Shown here one piece after another: positions 1 to 9,778 of a stretch of DNA of 37,154 bases. The stretch covers positions 1-37,154 of the forward strand of contig JAOAHQ010000029.1 in the NCBI GenBank assembly GCA_026415155.1, written 5' to 3'. The notes beneath the pieces are model-generated. The model worked only from the letters and a program-made list of their open reading frames with translations. It was not told where the DNA came from and made no database searches. Numbering within the stretch: position 1 is the stretch's first letter; each line of letters starts with the position of its first letter. Position numbers and translations under genes: made by a program. The stretch is from Rhodocyclaceae bacterium. Lineage in GTDB: Bacteria; Pseudomonadota; Gammaproteobacteria; Burkholderiales; Rhodocyclaceae.

Positions 1-224
1 GATCCATGAAGAGATTTTCCGGCCTCGCCGTGCCCTACGCGGCGGCGCTCGGGCTGCGGGCGGTATCTGCGCGCCCGTGCTCCTCGTCCAGAGGCCACGC
101 TATGGACTCGTCGCCCGAGCGCGCATCTCCTCGCCCTCGCCATCGAGCGCCGCTCGCGTTCCAATGGACAATCTGGGTTGAAAAGCGAGTTTACAGTCTC
201 TGCGGGTCGGGCTGGCCGCAAACA
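1..224. other. Window edge, no gene recognised
   Basis: No convincing gene lies in the first 224 bases. On the minus strand an ATG overlaps the YhdP stop codon, but it opens only about 45 codons of arginine-rich, unrecognisable sequence. On the plus strand the reading frame starting at base 6 runs into the antisense of the YhdP gene and looks like a shadow. In many betaproteobacteria a carbon-nitrogen hydrolase or tldD gene follows yhdP, and neither is visible here. The window begins with GATCC, so this could be an insert edge or poorer-quality sequence; that is a guess. Confidence 0.4.
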
Positions 225-3200
225 TCATGGCGGCGCGCTCTTCGTCTCCGATGCGGCACGAGAGAGTTTTTCGACCTTCGGATCGCCCCAGCCGCCAGTG
301 ATCGCATACTCGTAGGCGAAGGCCTGGCCGAAGGGATCGTTCATCGCCTTCTGCGCGAGCCACACCACGGCGCCGGCGACCGGATTGACGAGCATCGTGC
401 CGGTGGCGACCGTCTCGCCGACCGAGGGCTGCACGCGCACCTTGAGCTCCTGCGTCTCGGCAAGCAGGTTGAGCTTGCCCGTCAGCATCACGCGCGCGGC
501 CGGGCCATCGATGCGCAGCGGATCGACCTGCATGATGCCGCGCTCGATGCTCGCCTCCGCCGCGATCGTGTCGAAGGCGAAGCCCTCGCTGAAGACGTCG
601 CGAAAATCGAGCGTGATGCGGCGCGGCAGCGCCTGCAGCGAGAGCACGCCCAGGAGCCGTCCCACGCCCGGTTCGAGTTTCTTGAACTGTCCCTTCTCGA
701 ACTCGGCCTTGAGGCGCCCCGAGAGGCTGGCGAGATCAAAGGCGAAAGGGGGGCCCGCCCAGGCGAGCTCCCCTTCGAGGCGCCCTGCGCCGCGCCGCAC
801 GGCATCGGGCAGCCCCAGCCGTTTCATGAGTTTCTCGGCATCGGCGATGTCGAGCTTGAAATCAAGCCGGCTTTGTGCCGCGCCCTTTTGCGATCGCCAG
901 CGCCCTTCGCCGGTCAAGCGCGCCGCCTCGTTCTTGACCTCGAGCTGGGCCTGCCAGCCATCGCCGCGCGGCTCGGCCTTCAAGCGCGCCTCGCCGAGCG
1001 ACATCTCGCGCAGGCGCAGCTCCTCGATCGCGAGATCGATGGCGGGCGGCTCCTCGCCCTGCGGCGGTTCGGCCTCCCAGCTCGCGCCTTCGAGGCCGGC
1101 GGAGAGATGCAGGCGCTGGAGCTTGCCGCTCAAGCGCCCGCGACCGCCCCCCTCCCAGGCAAGCTGCCCTTGGGCCTCACGGCTTTCCAGCGCAAAGCGC
1201 CAACGGCCCTCCGCTTGCGTGCCACTCAAGCGCAGATCATGAAAGCGCCGCCCCGAAAGCTGCACTTCATCGCTCCTTACGTCGAGGGCGCTTACCTGCG
1301 GCAGTTTCGGCGCGTCAGCGACGGCCCCATTGCGCGGCGCGAGGAGGAGCTTGCGCCAGGCATCGAGATCGAGGCGGGATTGGGCAAGCGTCACGAGCAC
1401 GCCGCGCGCGGGCAAGGCCGGCGGCGCACGCATGAGGGCCCGCCCCAGCGAGAGGCGGCCGCGCCAGCCGGCCTCGGATTCTTGCAGACGCAGCGCCGCG
1501 GCTTCGCCCAGCGTGGCGTTCCACTCATCGCCGCGCGGGCCGATGCGCCCCGTCACATTAAGCGGCAAGGCCGCCAGCGCCGACTTGTTGAAGGGCTCGG
1601 GCAGGCTCGAGGAAAGCCCTTCGAGGCTCGATTCGATGCGCAGCTCGGCGGAGGGCTTCTTGACCGTGACGCTGGCGCGCCAGGGGGTCTCTCCCGATAG
1701 ATGCTCGAAGATGGGCCAGCCGTATTCCTGGCGCAGCATTTGTGCAGCAAGCCGGCCCGCGGCATTGACGCGCACGCCGCCGCCGGCGAGGCTCGTCACG
1801 TCGAGCGTGATCGGCATGCCGAGCCAGCGCCCACGCACGCCCTTGGCCTGGAGGCGATCCGCCGTGAAGGCGAACTCGCCCTGCAGCGCGGTCAAAATCG
1901 GCAGCTCGGGCAAGACCTTGAGCTCGTTGCCGGCAAAGCGATAGCGCCCCTCGACCTGGGTATTCGCGACGCGGCGCAAGGGCATCGTGAGCTTCAGTTC
2001 GAGCTGGCCCTGGCCCGTGGCGCGCATCGGCGCCGTGAAGTGGTCGATGCGCGCGCCGACGGGGCTTGCCTCGATGAAGTCGAGGAAGCGCTGTGTTGCG
2101 CCGGCGGCCGTGCCCTTGACGTGGAGGATCTCCTCGGGCGCCTCGAGATCGGGAATCTCGGCCGTGATGCCAGAGAGCGCCACCCCCATGATGTCGGCGC
2201 GCTGGCCGTGGATCACCATGCGCGCGCCTTCGAAGAGCAAATCGCCATCGATGCCGGTCATCTCGGGCCAGCCGGGCGCGAAGACGAGCTTCGCGCCGAG
2301 GATCTTGCCCTTCACTTGAAACAGGCCGCTCTTGCCATCGCGAAACGGAAAGCGCGCCAGCGGGCCTTTGAGGCGCAGCGTGACGTCTTCGGCCACGCCG
2401 CCGACGAGGCCGTTTTTGAGCCAGTCGCGGGCGTCTTTATTCACGACGAGCGGCAGATAGCGCCACACCGCCTGGCCCGCCGCCTTGGGCAGGCGCGCCG
2501 CGAGGTCGATCTCGCCCAGGCCTTGGCCGCCGTAGCGGTAAGTTCCGGTCACCTCACCTGCTGCATCGGCATTGCGAAACACTGCGCGCGCCAGAGAAAA
2601 CTCAAGGCCATCGCGCCGCTTCTTCCAGCCCAGTTCGGCTTCGAGGCTCGCCAGGGCAAGCTGGGGCTCGGCGAACACGCCCGGCAGGATCAGCGCGGCC
2701 TGCTGGCCCTGAAGGCGCGCTTCGCCTGCCGTCTCATCGCCGGCGATGCTGCCCGAGAAGCCCGCAAAGCCGGGCAACCCTTCCGCTGCCGCCAGCGCCA
2801 GTTCGGCAAACTGCCCCTTGGCGCGCCAATGGGTGGGCGCGGCAAGCTCCCCTTGCCAAGAGAATTCGAGCCCGGAGAGCCGGCCACGCGGCTGATAGCG
2901 CTGCAAGCGCTCATGGATGGCTTGCGGCAATGGCAAATGGCCGGCGAGCGCGGAAAGCGCGCCGAGATCGAGACGATTGGCGGCAAACCGGCCGCCTGCG
3001 CTGCGCGCCGAGACATCGAGCGAGAGGTGCACCTCCGTCTCCGGCAGCACGACGCCCTCGCGTGTCGCGAGCGTGAGACGGCGGATTTCTCCCGTAAAGC
3101 CCTTCTCGCTGCGCTGCGCGGCAAGCCGCCCCTGCAGCGCGACGAGTTCGAGTGGCGGCAAGTCGGGCGCCAGGCGCAGCCGCACCTCGTTAAGCTGCAG

Positions 3201-4067
3201 ATCGGCCGTGAAGCCCGTTGGCATCAGCTCGGCAAATTCGAGCCACAGGCGTGCGCTGCCGCGCCCTTGGCTCCACTCGAATGGCAAATCGAGCCAGGGA
3301 TGCCAGGCGGAAAGGTCAAGCTGCGGCAGCTCGGCATAGAGCCGGCCGCGCCAGCTCGCCCAGTCGGCCGGGTCGCGGCCGATGAGCTCGCCGCGCAGGT
3401 CGAGCCGGGCGGCGACTTCGGCCGGCGGGGTGGCGAGGAGGCCGAAATGGTGCCGGCGGCCGGCATTCCTGAGCTCGAAATCGAGATCCTGCAATTCGAG
3501 CGGCGGCGCCCCACGCAGTTCGTCATGCCAGACGACGCGTGCCTTGAGCACGCGAATGCGCCCTTGCCTGAGCAGCCAGTCGGCGAAATCGCTCTCGCCG
3601 GCGAGATTGATGGGCAGGCCGGCGATGAACAGCCTGCCTGCTGCATCGCGGCGGATCTCGAGCTGCGGCGCGAGAATCTCGAGGCGGCGCAGATGGAGCC
3701 CGCGCCAGAGCGAGGATGAGCCGATCTCGGCCTCGACGCGCTCGAAGGCGAGCGCTAAGCGCCCCTCGCGGTCATGGAGCTGCAAGCCGCCTATGGCGAG
3801 GCGCGGATAGAAACCCCGCCAGTCGGCCGCAAGCGCGTCGATCTTGACCGGCAGGCCCATCGCGGCAGACAGTTCCCGCTCGATGAAAGGGCGATGGCGC
3901 TCGATGTCGGGCAGCAGCCAGTAACGGCCGGCGAGGATCAGGACGCCGGCCGCGAAATAGAGCACGATGAGGAGCCCGCCGATCAAGCGAAGGGCGGGGC
4001 GCAAGAACGTGCCAAGACGGAAAGAAAACGCGGGCAAGGAAGGCGGGCAGACTAGAATGCGCGGCAA
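225..4067 (-). CDS. yhdP: YhdP family AsmA-like envelope protein
   Basis: Very large protein, about 1280 residues, of the YhdP/AsmA-like family. Members are anchored in the inner membrane by one N-terminal helix and span the periplasm as a long beta-rich groove; in Escherichia coli YhdP takes part in phospholipid transport to the outer membrane. A single hydrophobic helix is seen at about residues 28-47. It is followed by an RYWLLP segment and a P.IE..LS...G.PV pattern typical of AsmA-like N-termini. The C-terminus has the usual Y.Y.ITG.W.DP pattern. The most upstream start is a TTG at 4067 with no clear Shine-Dalgarno sequence, so the start is uncertain and could lie downstream. The gene is divergent from glnE with only 29 bp between the annotated starts. 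Family assignment is firm; function is by family. Confidence 0.88.
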   Translation of the reverse strand: MPRILVCPPSLPAFSFRLGTFLRPALRLIGGLLIVLYFAAGVLILAGRYWLLPDIERHRPFIERELSAAMGLPVKIDALAADWRGFYPRLAIGGLQLHDREGRLALAFERVEAEIGSSSLWRGLHLRRLEILAPQLEIRRDAAGRLFIAGLPINLAGESDFADWLLRQGRIRVLKARVVWHDELRGAPPLELQDLDFELRNAGRRHHFGLLATPPAEVAARLDLRGELIGRDPADWASWRGRLYAELPQLDLSAWHPWLDLPFEWSQGRGSARLWLEFAELMPTGFTADLQLNEVRLRLAPDLPPLELVALQGRLAAQRSEKGFTGEIRRLTLATREGVVLPETEVHLSLDVSARSAGGRFAANRLDLGALSALAGHLPLPQAIHERLQRYQPRGRLSGLEFSWQGELAAPTHWRAKGQFAELALAAAEGLPGFAGFSGSIAGDETAGEARLQGQQAALILPGVFAEPQLALASLEAELGWKKRRDGLEFSLARAVFRNADAAGEVTGTYRYGGQGLGEIDLAARLPKAAGQAVWRYLPLVVNKDARDWLKNGLVGGVAEDVTLRLKGPLARFPFRDGKSGLFQVKGKILGAKLVFAPGWPEMTGIDGDLLFEGARMVIHGQRADIMGVALSGITAEIPDLEAPEEILHVKGTAAGATQRFLDFIEASPVGARIDHFTAPMRATGQGQLELKLTMPLRRVANTQVEGRYRFAGNELKVLPELPILTALQGEFAFTADRLQAKGVRGRWLGMPITLDVTSLAGGGVRVNAAGRLAAQMLRQEYGWPIFEHLSGETPWRASVTVKKPSAELRIESSLEGLSSSLPEPFNKSALAALPLNVTGRIGPRGDEWNATLGEAAALRLQESEAGWRGRLSLGRALMRAPPALPARGVLVTLAQSRLDLDAWRKLLLAPRNGAVADAPKLPQVSALDVRSDEVQLSGRRFHDLRLSGTQAEGRWRFALESREAQGQLAWEGGGRGRLSGKLQRLHLSAGLEGASWEAEPPQGEEPPAIDLAIEELRLREMSLGEARLKAEPRGDGWQAQLEVKNEAARLTGEGRWRSQKGAAQSRLDFKLDIADAEKLMKRLGLPDAVRRGAGRLEGELAWAGPPFAFDLASLSGRLKAEFEKGQFKKLEPGVGRLLGVLSLQALPRRITLDFRDVFSEGFAFDTIAAEASIERGIMQVDPLRIDGPAARVMLTGKLNLLAETQELKVRVQPSVGETVATGTMLVNPVAGAVVWLAQKAMNDPFGQAFAYEYAITGGWGDPKVEKLSRAASETKSAPP
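4053..4058 (+). promoter_or_regulatory. Possible -10 box for glnE
   Basis: TAGAAT matches the sigma-70 -10 consensus at five of six positions and lies 38 bases before the glnE start. No good -35 box is visible at the usual spacing. It falls inside the first codons of the annotated YhdP frame, which supports a later true start for YhdP. Inference only. Confidence 0.35.
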
Positions 4068-4096
4068 TGCCGATGGCGCTGACCCGATTTTAATCC

Positions 4097-6748
4097 ATGA
4101 GCCCTTCCCTCTCCCCGACAGCGTACTCGCGCTATCTTTCCCGTCTCATCGAGGCGCGGCCTGAACTAGCCTGCGAAACCGTCGCCGGCACGACACCGCT
4201 TACCGCCGACCTCATCGAAGCCTGGCTCCATGAAGAGCCGCTTTCGGAAGAGAACCTCAAGCGCGCCTTGCGGCGCATGAAGCAGCGCGCGCTCGCCCGC
4301 ATCATGAGCCGCGATCTTTCCGGACAGGCCGATCTGTCCGAAGTCGTCGAGAGCATGACGCTTATCGCCGAGCGCGCCATCGCCACGGCGCTCGAGGTCT
4401 GCGAAGCCACGCTGGCCGCGCGCTACGGCATGCCGAGGAACAGCCAGGGCGAGCGCCAGAGGCTCATCGTCGTCGGCATGGGCAAGCTGGGCGGCCGCGA
4501 GCTCAACGTCTCTTCCGACATCGACCTCATCTTCGTCTATCCCGAGGACGGCGAAACCGATGGCCCGCGGCCGGTTTCCAATTTCGAATTCTTCACCCGG
4601 CTGGGCAAGGCGCTCATCAACGCGCTCGCCGAGATCACCGAGGACGGCCTGGTCTTCCGCGTCGATATGCGCCTGCGGCCCAATGGCGACTCGGGGCCGC
4701 TCGTTTCCTCCTTCGAGATGCTCGAGACCTATTTTCTCGCCCAGGGCCGCGAATGGGAGCGCTATGCCTGGATCAAGGCGCGCCCCTTGACGGGCAGCCG
4801 CTGGGAGGAACTCGAAGCGATCCGCCGCCCCTTCGTGTTCCGCAAGTATCTCGACTTCGGCACCATCAACGCGATGCGCGAGCTGCACCGGGAAATCCGC
4901 CGCGAGGTGGCGAAGAAGGACATGGCCGACAACATCAAGCTCGGCCCGGGCGGCATCCGCGAGATCGAATTCATCGCCCAGGTATTCCAGCTGATCCGCG
5001 GCGGGCGCGATTACGCCTTGCAGGCGCGGCCTACCCTCGAAGTCTTGAAGCGCCTCGTCGACCGCGGCCAGCTCGAGCTCAATGCCGTCGTCGAGCTCTC
5101 GGCCGCCTACCGCTTCCTGCGCCGCCTCGAACATCGCCTGCAATATCTCGACGATGCGCAGACGCACCGCCTGCCGCAAGCCCCTGAAGACCAAGCGCGC
5201 GTCGCCGCCGCGATGGGCTTTACCGATTACCCGGCGCTGCTCGCCGAGCTCGACGACCACCGGCAGGCCGTGGCGCGCCATTTCGAGGCCGTGTTCGCCG
5301 ATCCCGGCGCCGCCGAGAGCAGCGCAGCGGTATGCTGGCGCTCAAGCGATGGCGCGGCAGAAGCGCTCGCCAAACTCGGCTTTGGCGAGACGGCGCGGCT
5401 ATCCGCGCGGCTGGCGGCACTGTCTACCGGCAGCCGCTACCAGCAGATGAGCGAGCAGGCAAGACAGCGTTTCGATGCGCTCTTGCCGCGCGTCATCGAG
5501 GCAGCGGCGGCGATGCCGAACCCGGACGACACACTCGTGCGCATGCTCGATCTGCTCGAAGCGATCGCGCGCCGCTCGGCCTATCTCGCCTTGCTGCTGC
5601 AATATCCGCAGGCGTTGGCTCAAGTCGCGAAGATCGCCAGCGCCTCCTCCTGGGCGGCGGAGTATTTGCGCACCCATCCGGTGCTGCTCGACGAGCTCAT
5701 CGATCCGCGCCTGCTCGTCCTGGCGCCGGACTGGCAGGCCTTCCGCCAGCAGCTCATCGAAGAGACCGACGCCCTCGAGCCCGACACCGAGCGCCAGATG
5801 GACGCGCTGCGCGAGGCGCATCACGCTCAGGTATTCCGGCTCGCCAGTCAAGACATCGCCGGGCTCCTCACGGTCGAGACGCTCTCGGATCACCTCTCGA
5901 TGCTGGCGGACATCATGGTCGAGCGCGCCATCACGCTCGCCTGGCGCAAGCTCCCCGCGCGCCACCGCGAGGTGCCGGCCTTCGCCGTGATCGGTTACGG
6001 CAAGCTAGGCGGCAAGGAGCTCGGCTATGCTTCCGATCTCGACCTCGTCTATCTCTACGAGGACGATCACCCCGATGCTGCGCAGATCTATGCCAAGCTC
6101 GGCACGCGGCTATCCACTTGGCTGTCCACGCGCACCGCCGCCGGCATCCTCTTCGAAACGGATCTGCGCCTGCGCCCCAATGGCGAATCCGGCCTCATCG
6201 TCTCTTCGCTCGCGGCGTTTCGCCAGTATCAGCTCGAGGCGGCCTGGCTGTGGGAACACCAGGCCTTGACGCGCGCGCGCTTCGTCGCCGGCGATGCGGC
6301 GATTGGAGAGCAATTCGAGGCGATCCGCCGCGAAATCCTTTGCCAGCGCCGCGACCGCGCCAAGCTGAAAGCCGAGGTGCTGGCGATGCGACAGAAGATG
6401 CTCGACAACCTCGCCACGCGCGGCAACGACGAGGTCTTCGACCTGAAGCAGGATTTCGGCGGCCTCGTCGACGTCGAATTTACCGTGCAATACCTGATCC
6501 TCGCCTATGCCTGCGACTTTCCCGAACTCGCCAGCAATCTCGGCAACATCGCGCTCTTGCGCATCGCCGCCGCCTGCGGGCTGATTCCAGAGGAGCTCGC
6601 TGAAACCGTGCGCGAGGCCTACCGCGAATACCGGCGGCTGCAGCACTTGCGCCGCTTGAACCACCTCGATTCCCGCGTCGCGGCCGCGCCGCATCGAGCG
6701 CGCATCGCCGCCGTGCGCGCGCTCTGGAAACACGTCTTCGGAGACTAG
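4097..6748 (+). CDS. glnE: Glutamine synthetase adenylyltransferase/adenylyl-removing enzyme
   Basis: Bifunctional enzyme that adenylylates and de-adenylylates glutamine synthetase under control of PII protein, linking nitrogen supply to glutamine synthesis in the cytoplasm. The two nucleotidyltransferase domains are plain to see. The first has the motif [18 protein letters not shown] at residues 129-148. The second has [19 protein letters not shown] near residue 632. In this family the N-terminal domain removes AMP and the C-terminal one attaches it. At 883 residues it is slightly shorter than the E. coli enzyme but complete at both ends. The stop lies two bases before argJ, and a GGAGA sequence at the end of glnE can serve as the argJ ribosome site, so the two are probably co-transcribed. 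Confidence 0.97.
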   Translation: MSPSLSPTAYSRYLSRLIEARPELACETVAGTTPLTADLIEAWLHEEPLSEENLKRALRRMKQRALARIMSRDLSGQADLSEVVESMTLIAERAIATALEVCEATLAARYGMPRNSQGERQRLIVVGMGKLGGRELNVSSDIDLIFVYPEDGETDGPRPVSNFEFFTRLGKALINALAEITEDGLVFRVDMRLRPNGDSGPLVSSFEMLETYFLAQGREWERYAWIKARPLTGSRWEELEAIRRPFVFRKYLDFGTINAMRELHREIRREVAKKDMADNIKLGPGGIREIEFIAQVFQLIRGGRDYALQARPTLEVLKRLVDRGQLELNAVVELSAAYRFLRRLEHRLQYLDDAQTHRLPQAPEDQARVAAAMGFTDYPALLAELDDHRQAVARHFEAVFADPGAAESSAAVCWRSSDGAAEALAKLGFGETARLSARLAALSTGSRYQQMSEQARQRFDALLPRVIEAAAAMPNPDDTLVRMLDLLEAIARRSAYLALLLQYPQALAQVAKIASASSWAAEYLRTHPVLLDELIDPRLLVLAPDWQAFRQQLIEETDALEPDTERQMDALREAHHAQVFRLASQDIAGLLTVETLSDHLSMLADIMVERAITLAWRKLPARHREVPAFAVIGYGKLGGKELGYASDLDLVYLYEDDHPDAAQIYAKLGTRLSTWLSTRTAAGILFETDLRLRPNGESGLIVSSLAAFRQYQLEAAWLWEHQALTRARFVAGDAAIGEQFEAIRREILCQRRDRAKLKAEVLAMRQKMLDNLATRGNDEVFDLKQDFGGLVDVEFTVQYLILAYACDFPELASNLGNIALLRIAAACGLIPEELAETVREAYREYRRLQHLRRLNHLDSRVAAAPHRARIAAVRALWKHVFGD

Positions 6749-6750
6749 CC

Positions 6751-8001
6751 ATGCCCGTCCAATACCACACCCCCGCGCCCGAGGCGCTCTTCCCCGTTGC
6801 CGGCGTGCGGCTCGGCAGCGCTGCCGCCGGCATCCGCAAACCCGGCCGCTTGGATCTCACGCTCATCGAACTCGCTCCCGGCAGCCGGGTGGCTGGGGTC
6901 TTCACGCAAAACCGCTTCTGTGCCGCGCCGGTGCAAGTCTGCCGCGAGCATCTCAAAGGCGGCGAGATTCGGGCGCTCGTCATCAACACCGGCATCGCCA
7001 ATGCCGGCACGGGCGAAGCGGGGCTCGCCGCCGCGCGGCAGACCTGTGCCGCGGTAGCGAAACTGATGGATTTGCGCGCTGAGCAAGTGCTGCCTTTCTC
7101 GACCGGCGTGATCCTCGAGCCCTTGCCAATCGAGCGCCTGAAGGCCGGGCTGCCCGCCGCGCTCATGGCGCTCAAGGCCGACGGCTGGCATGAGGCCGCA
7201 CACGCGATCATGACCACCGACACCGTCGCCAAGGCCGCGAGCCGCACAGTCGGCGCGGGCCAGACGGCCGCCGTGATCACCGGCATCGCCAAGGGCGCAG
7301 GCATGATCCGCCCCAACATGGCGACGATGCTGGGCTTCATCGCCACCGACGCGGCAGTGAGCCAGCCGATGCTCGAGCGCCTCGTCAAGGAGGCCGCCGA
7401 TGAATCGTTCAACTGCATCAGCGTCGATGGCGATACCTCGACCAACGATTCCTTCGTGCTGATCGCCACCGGCCAGGGGCAGGCAAGGTTCGAGAGCATC
7501 GACGCCCCCGGCTGGGCCGACTTCAAGGCGGCCGTCATTGGGGTAGCCCAAGAGCTCGCGCAGGCCATCGTGCGCGACGGCGAAGGCGCGACGAAGTTCA
7601 TCGAGATCGCCGTCCAAGGCGGCCGCTCGGTGGCCGAATGCAAGGCGGTCGGCTATGCGATCGCCCACTCGCCGCTCGTCAAGACCGCTTTCTTCGCCTC
7701 CGACCCCAACCTCGGCCGCATCCTTGCGGCGATCGGCTATGCCTGGCATGATGAGCCAGGGCTTGCCGACCTCGATGTGAGCCGGGTCAAGGTCTGGCTC
7801 GGCAGCCAGGGCGAAGAAGTGCTCATCGCCGAGCAGGGCGGACGCGCAGCCAGCTATCGCGAGGAAGATGGCGCACGCCTCATGAAGGCCGCCGAGATCC
7901 GCGTGCGCGTCGATCTCGGCCGCGGCCGCCACGCCGCGCGCGTCTGGAGCTGCGATCTTTCCTACGACTACGTGAAGATCAACGCCGACTACCGCAGCTG
8001 A
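6751..8001 (+). CDS. argJ: Bifunctional glutamate N-acetyltransferase/amino-acid N-acetyltransferase
   Basis: Arginine biosynthesis enzyme of the ArgJ family, 416 residues. It moves acetyl from N-acetylornithine to glutamate (cyclic pathway), and some members also use acetyl-CoA. The self-cleavage site is visible as M-A-T-M-L-G-F with Thr192 as the new N-terminal nucleophile of the beta chain; cleavage falls between Ala191 and Thr192. The preceding K-G-A-G-M-I segment is also characteristic. A separate argA gene lies at 31071, so the cell has both ways of making acetylglutamate; whether this ArgJ is mono- or bifunctional cannot be read from sequence. It starts two bases after glnE, and its stop overlaps the next start by one base. 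Confidence 0.97.
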   Translation: MPVQYHTPAPEALFPVAGVRLGSAAAGIRKPGRLDLTLIELAPGSRVAGVFTQNRFCAAPVQVCREHLKGGEIRALVINTGIANAGTGEAGLAAARQTCAAVAKLMDLRAEQVLPFSTGVILEPLPIERLKAGLPAALMALKADGWHEAAHAIMTTDTVAKAASRTVGAGQTAAVITGIAKGAGMIRPNMATMLGFIATDAAVSQPMLERLVKEAADESFNCISVDGDTSTNDSFVLIATGQGQARFESIDAPGWADFKAAVIGVAQELAQAIVRDGEGATKFIEIAVQGGRSVAECKAVGYAIAHSPLVKTAFFASDPNLGRILAAIGYAWHDEPGLADLDVSRVKVWLGSQGEEVLIAEQGGRAASYREEDGARLMKAAEIRVRVDLGRGRHAARVWSCDLSYDYVKINADYRS

Positions 8002-8654
8002 TGGAGCTTGCCGCGCTCGCCCTGGGCTGGCTGGCCTACGCCGCCTTGCACTCGCTGCTCGCAGCGCAGACGGTCAAAGCCTGGGTCGCACGCCGCTGGC
8101 CGACCTTCGCGCGCGGCTATCGGCTCGCCTACAACCTGCTGGCCCTCATCCTCCTGCTGCCCCTCGTTTTGGCGAGCTATCGCCTCCCCGGCGAGTGGCT
8201 GTGGCGGTGGACGGGGGCCTGGGCGTGGCTTGCGAACGGCCTCGCGCTCGCCGCGCTGGCCGGCTTCCTGCTCTCGACCCGTTGGTATGACATGAAAGAA
8301 TTCCTCGGCCTGCGGCAGCTTAGCGAGCCGGCCGATGAGGAGCTGGAGCGCGGCGGCCTCACTCTCTCGCCGTTTCACCGCTGGGTGCGGCATCCGTGGT
8401 ATGGTTTCGCGCTCGTCATCCTCTGGACGCGCGACATGAACGCGCCGCTTCTTCTCTCTACGCTCGCCATCACGCTTTATTTCATCGTGGGCGCGCGGCT
8501 GGAAGAAAAGAAGCTCGTCGCGCGCTTTGGCGCAGCCTACCGCGAATACCAAATGAGGGTGCCCGCCCTGCTGCCATGGCCGGGAAAGCGCCTGACCGCT
8601 TCGGAGGCCTGCGCCTTAATGCAGCGTGCGCGGCATGGCCAGCACGAATTCTGA
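8001..8654 (+). CDS. Membrane methyltransferase-like protein (isoprenylcysteine methyltransferase/NnrU type)
   Basis: Integral membrane protein of 217 residues with hydrophobic segments at about 1-22, 42-60, 72-92 and 136-163. The C-terminal half carries the RHPWYG motif (130-135) and an EEKKL..RFG..Y..Y pattern (168-183). This layout is shared by isoprenylcysteine carboxyl methyltransferase-like and NnrU-like proteins, which bind S-adenosylmethionine at the membrane. The substrate in bacteria of this type is not known, so only the fold class is claimed. The ATG overlaps the argJ stop by one base (TGATG), indicating translational coupling. Its last 39 bases overlap the end of apaG on the other strand. 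The tail after the Y..Y motif is about 30 residues longer than expected and is made of this overlap region. Confidence 0.8.
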   Translation: MELAALALGWLAYAALHSLLAAQTVKAWVARRWPTFARGYRLAYNLLALILLLPLVLASYRLPGEWLWRWTGAWAWLANGLALAALAGFLLSTRWYDMKEFLGLRQLSEPADEELERGGLTLSPFHRWVRHPWYGFALVILWTRDMNAPLLLSTLAITLYFIVGARLEEKKLVARFGAAYREYQMRVPALLPWPGKRLTASEACALMQRARHGQHEF

Positions 8655-8999
8655 GATCTCCGCCTCGAAGCGCGTGCCATCCTCGGCAACCATTTGATAG
8701 CTGCCTTTCATCGTGCCGACTGGCGTGGCTAGCGGGCAGCCGCTCGTGTATTCGAAGGTTTCGCCAGGCTTCAAGAAGGGCTGCTGGCCGACCACGCCCA
8801 AGCCTCGCACCTCTTCGACCTTGCCCGTCGCATCGGTGATGATCCAGTGGCGCGCGATGAGCTGGGCAGCCACCGAGCCGATATTGGCGATACGGATCGT
8901 GTAGGCGAAGAAATAGCGCGCCTCGGCCGGATCGGACTGCTCGGGGAGGTACTGGGTCGCCACCTCAACCGCGATCTCGTATTTCTTCGCTGCCGCCAT
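8616..8999 (-). CDS. apaG: ApaG domain protein (Co2+/Mg2+ efflux protein ApaG)
   Basis: Complete ApaG/DUF525 protein of 127 residues, the normal length. It has the family pattern Y.F.Y.I.I.N.G...AQL..RHWIITD..G....V.G.GVVG.QP.L.PGE.F.YTSG.PL.TP.G.M.G.Y. The fold is an immunoglobulin-like beta sandwich. Loss of apaG in Salmonella affects cobalt resistance and magnesium efflux, but the molecular role is not settled. It is divergent from rpe, and its 3' end overlaps the methyltransferase gene by 39 bases. There is no clear Shine-Dalgarno sequence before the ATG; instead a TATAAG box sits four bases upstream, so the message may be leaderless. Confidence 0.95.
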   Translation of the reverse strand: MAAAKKYEIAVEVATQYLPEQSDPAEARYFFAYTIRIANIGSVAAQLIARHWIITDATGKVEEVRGLGVVGQQPFLKPGETFEYTSGCPLATPVGTMKGSYQMVAEDGTRFEAEISEFVLAMPRTLH

Positions 9000-9002
9000 T
9001 CG

Positions 9003-9008
9003 CTTATA
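9003..9008 (-). promoter_or_regulatory. Possible apaG -10 box very close to the start
   Basis: On the minus strand TATAAG (five of six to consensus) ends three bases before the apaG ATG, which would place transcription start at or within the start codon. There is no obvious -35 and no Shine-Dalgarno sequence. It could be coincidence. Confidence 0.3.
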
Positions 9009-9052
9009 CCCGCCATCAGAAAGTCTTAGCCGGGCCGCCGGCCAAGCGCCGC

Positions 9053-9071
9053 TAGAATCGTGCCGATTCTA
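9053..9071 (+). promoter_or_regulatory. Perfect inverted repeat upstream of rpe
   Basis: TAGAATCG, a three-base spacer TGC, then CGATTCTA: an exact 8-bp inverted repeat that ends 21 bases before the rpe ATG. Its left arm contains TAGAAT, a good -10 match. It could be an operator overlapping the rpe-gph-trp promoter, or a hairpin at the 5' end of the message. No known regulator is assigned. Confidence 0.4.
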
Positions 9072-9092
9072 ATGCAACGAGGAGACATTCCC

Positions 9093-9776
9093 ATGAACTA
9101 TCGCATCGCGCCGTCGATTTTGTCCGCCAACTTCGCCAAGCTCGGCGAGGAAGTCGACGACGTGCTCGCCTCCGGCGCCGACATCGTCCATTTCGACGTC
9201 ATGGACAATCATTACGTGCCGAACCTCACGATCGGTCCGCTGGTCTGCGAGGCATTGCGCAATCATGGCGTCACCGCGCCGATCGACGTGCATCTGATGG
9301 TCAAACCCGTCGACCGCATCATTCCCGATTTCGCCAAGGCTGGCGCCACCTATATCACCTTCCACCCGGAAGCCTCGGAGCACATCGACCGCACCATCGG
9401 GCTGATCCGGGATTCCGGCTGCAAGCCCGGTCTCGTCTTCAACCCGGCGACTCCCTTGGACGTGCTCGAATGGACGATCGACAAGCTCGACATGGTGCTT
9501 CTGATGTCGGTCAACCCTGGCTTCGGCGGCCAGAAGTTCATCCCCTATGTGCTCGAGAAGGCGCGCCGCGTGCGCAAGATGATCGATGAGCGGGGGCTCG
9601 CCACCTCTCTCGAAATCGACGGCGGCGTCGGTCCAGCCAACATCGCCGAAGTGGCGCGCGCCGGCGTCGATACCTTCGTCGCGGGTTCCGCCGTGTTCAG
9701 CAAAAGGAACCCCAACGATCCGCACCGCTACGACACGATCATCGGCCAGATGCGCGCCGAGCTGGCCAAGGTGTGA
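9093..9776 (+). CDS. rpe: Ribulose-phosphate 3-epimerase
   Basis: Interconverts ribulose 5-phosphate and xylulose 5-phosphate in the pentose phosphate and Calvin cycles. The 227-residue protein begins with the family signature [17 protein letters not shown]. It contains the metal-binding [17 protein letters not shown] segment, HLMV, the [12 protein letters not shown] loop and E.DGG(V)..N near the C-terminus, all typical of this TIM-barrel zinc or iron enzyme. A GTG 33 bases upstream keeps the frame open, but the ATG at 9093 is chosen because AGGAG lies correctly before it and the protein then aligns with the family start. It is the first gene of a run with gph and trpE, all overlapping by a few bases. 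Both a Calvin-cycle and a general pentose-phosphate role fit. Confidence 0.97.
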   Translation: MNYRIAPSILSANFAKLGEEVDDVLASGADIVHFDVMDNHYVPNLTIGPLVCEALRNHGVTAPIDVHLMVKPVDRIIPDFAKAGATYITFHPEASEHIDRTIGLIRDSGCKPGLVFNPATPLDVLEWTIDKLDMVLLMSVNPGFGGQKFIPYVLEKARRVRKMIDERGLATSLEIDGGVGPANIAEVARAGVDTFVAGSAVFSKRNPNDPHRYDTIIGQMRAELAKV

Positions 9777-9778
9777 GC

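Noticed and set aside
6..3719. Two long plus-strand frames (564 and 672 codons) opposite the YhdP gene
   Set aside because: Composition is that of reversed coding DNA, with no motifs or ribosome sites; the YhdP frame on the minus strand has clear family features.
4166..5281. 371-codon minus-strand frame opposite glnE
   Set aside because: Shadow of glnE, whose catalytic motifs are unmistakable on the plus strand.
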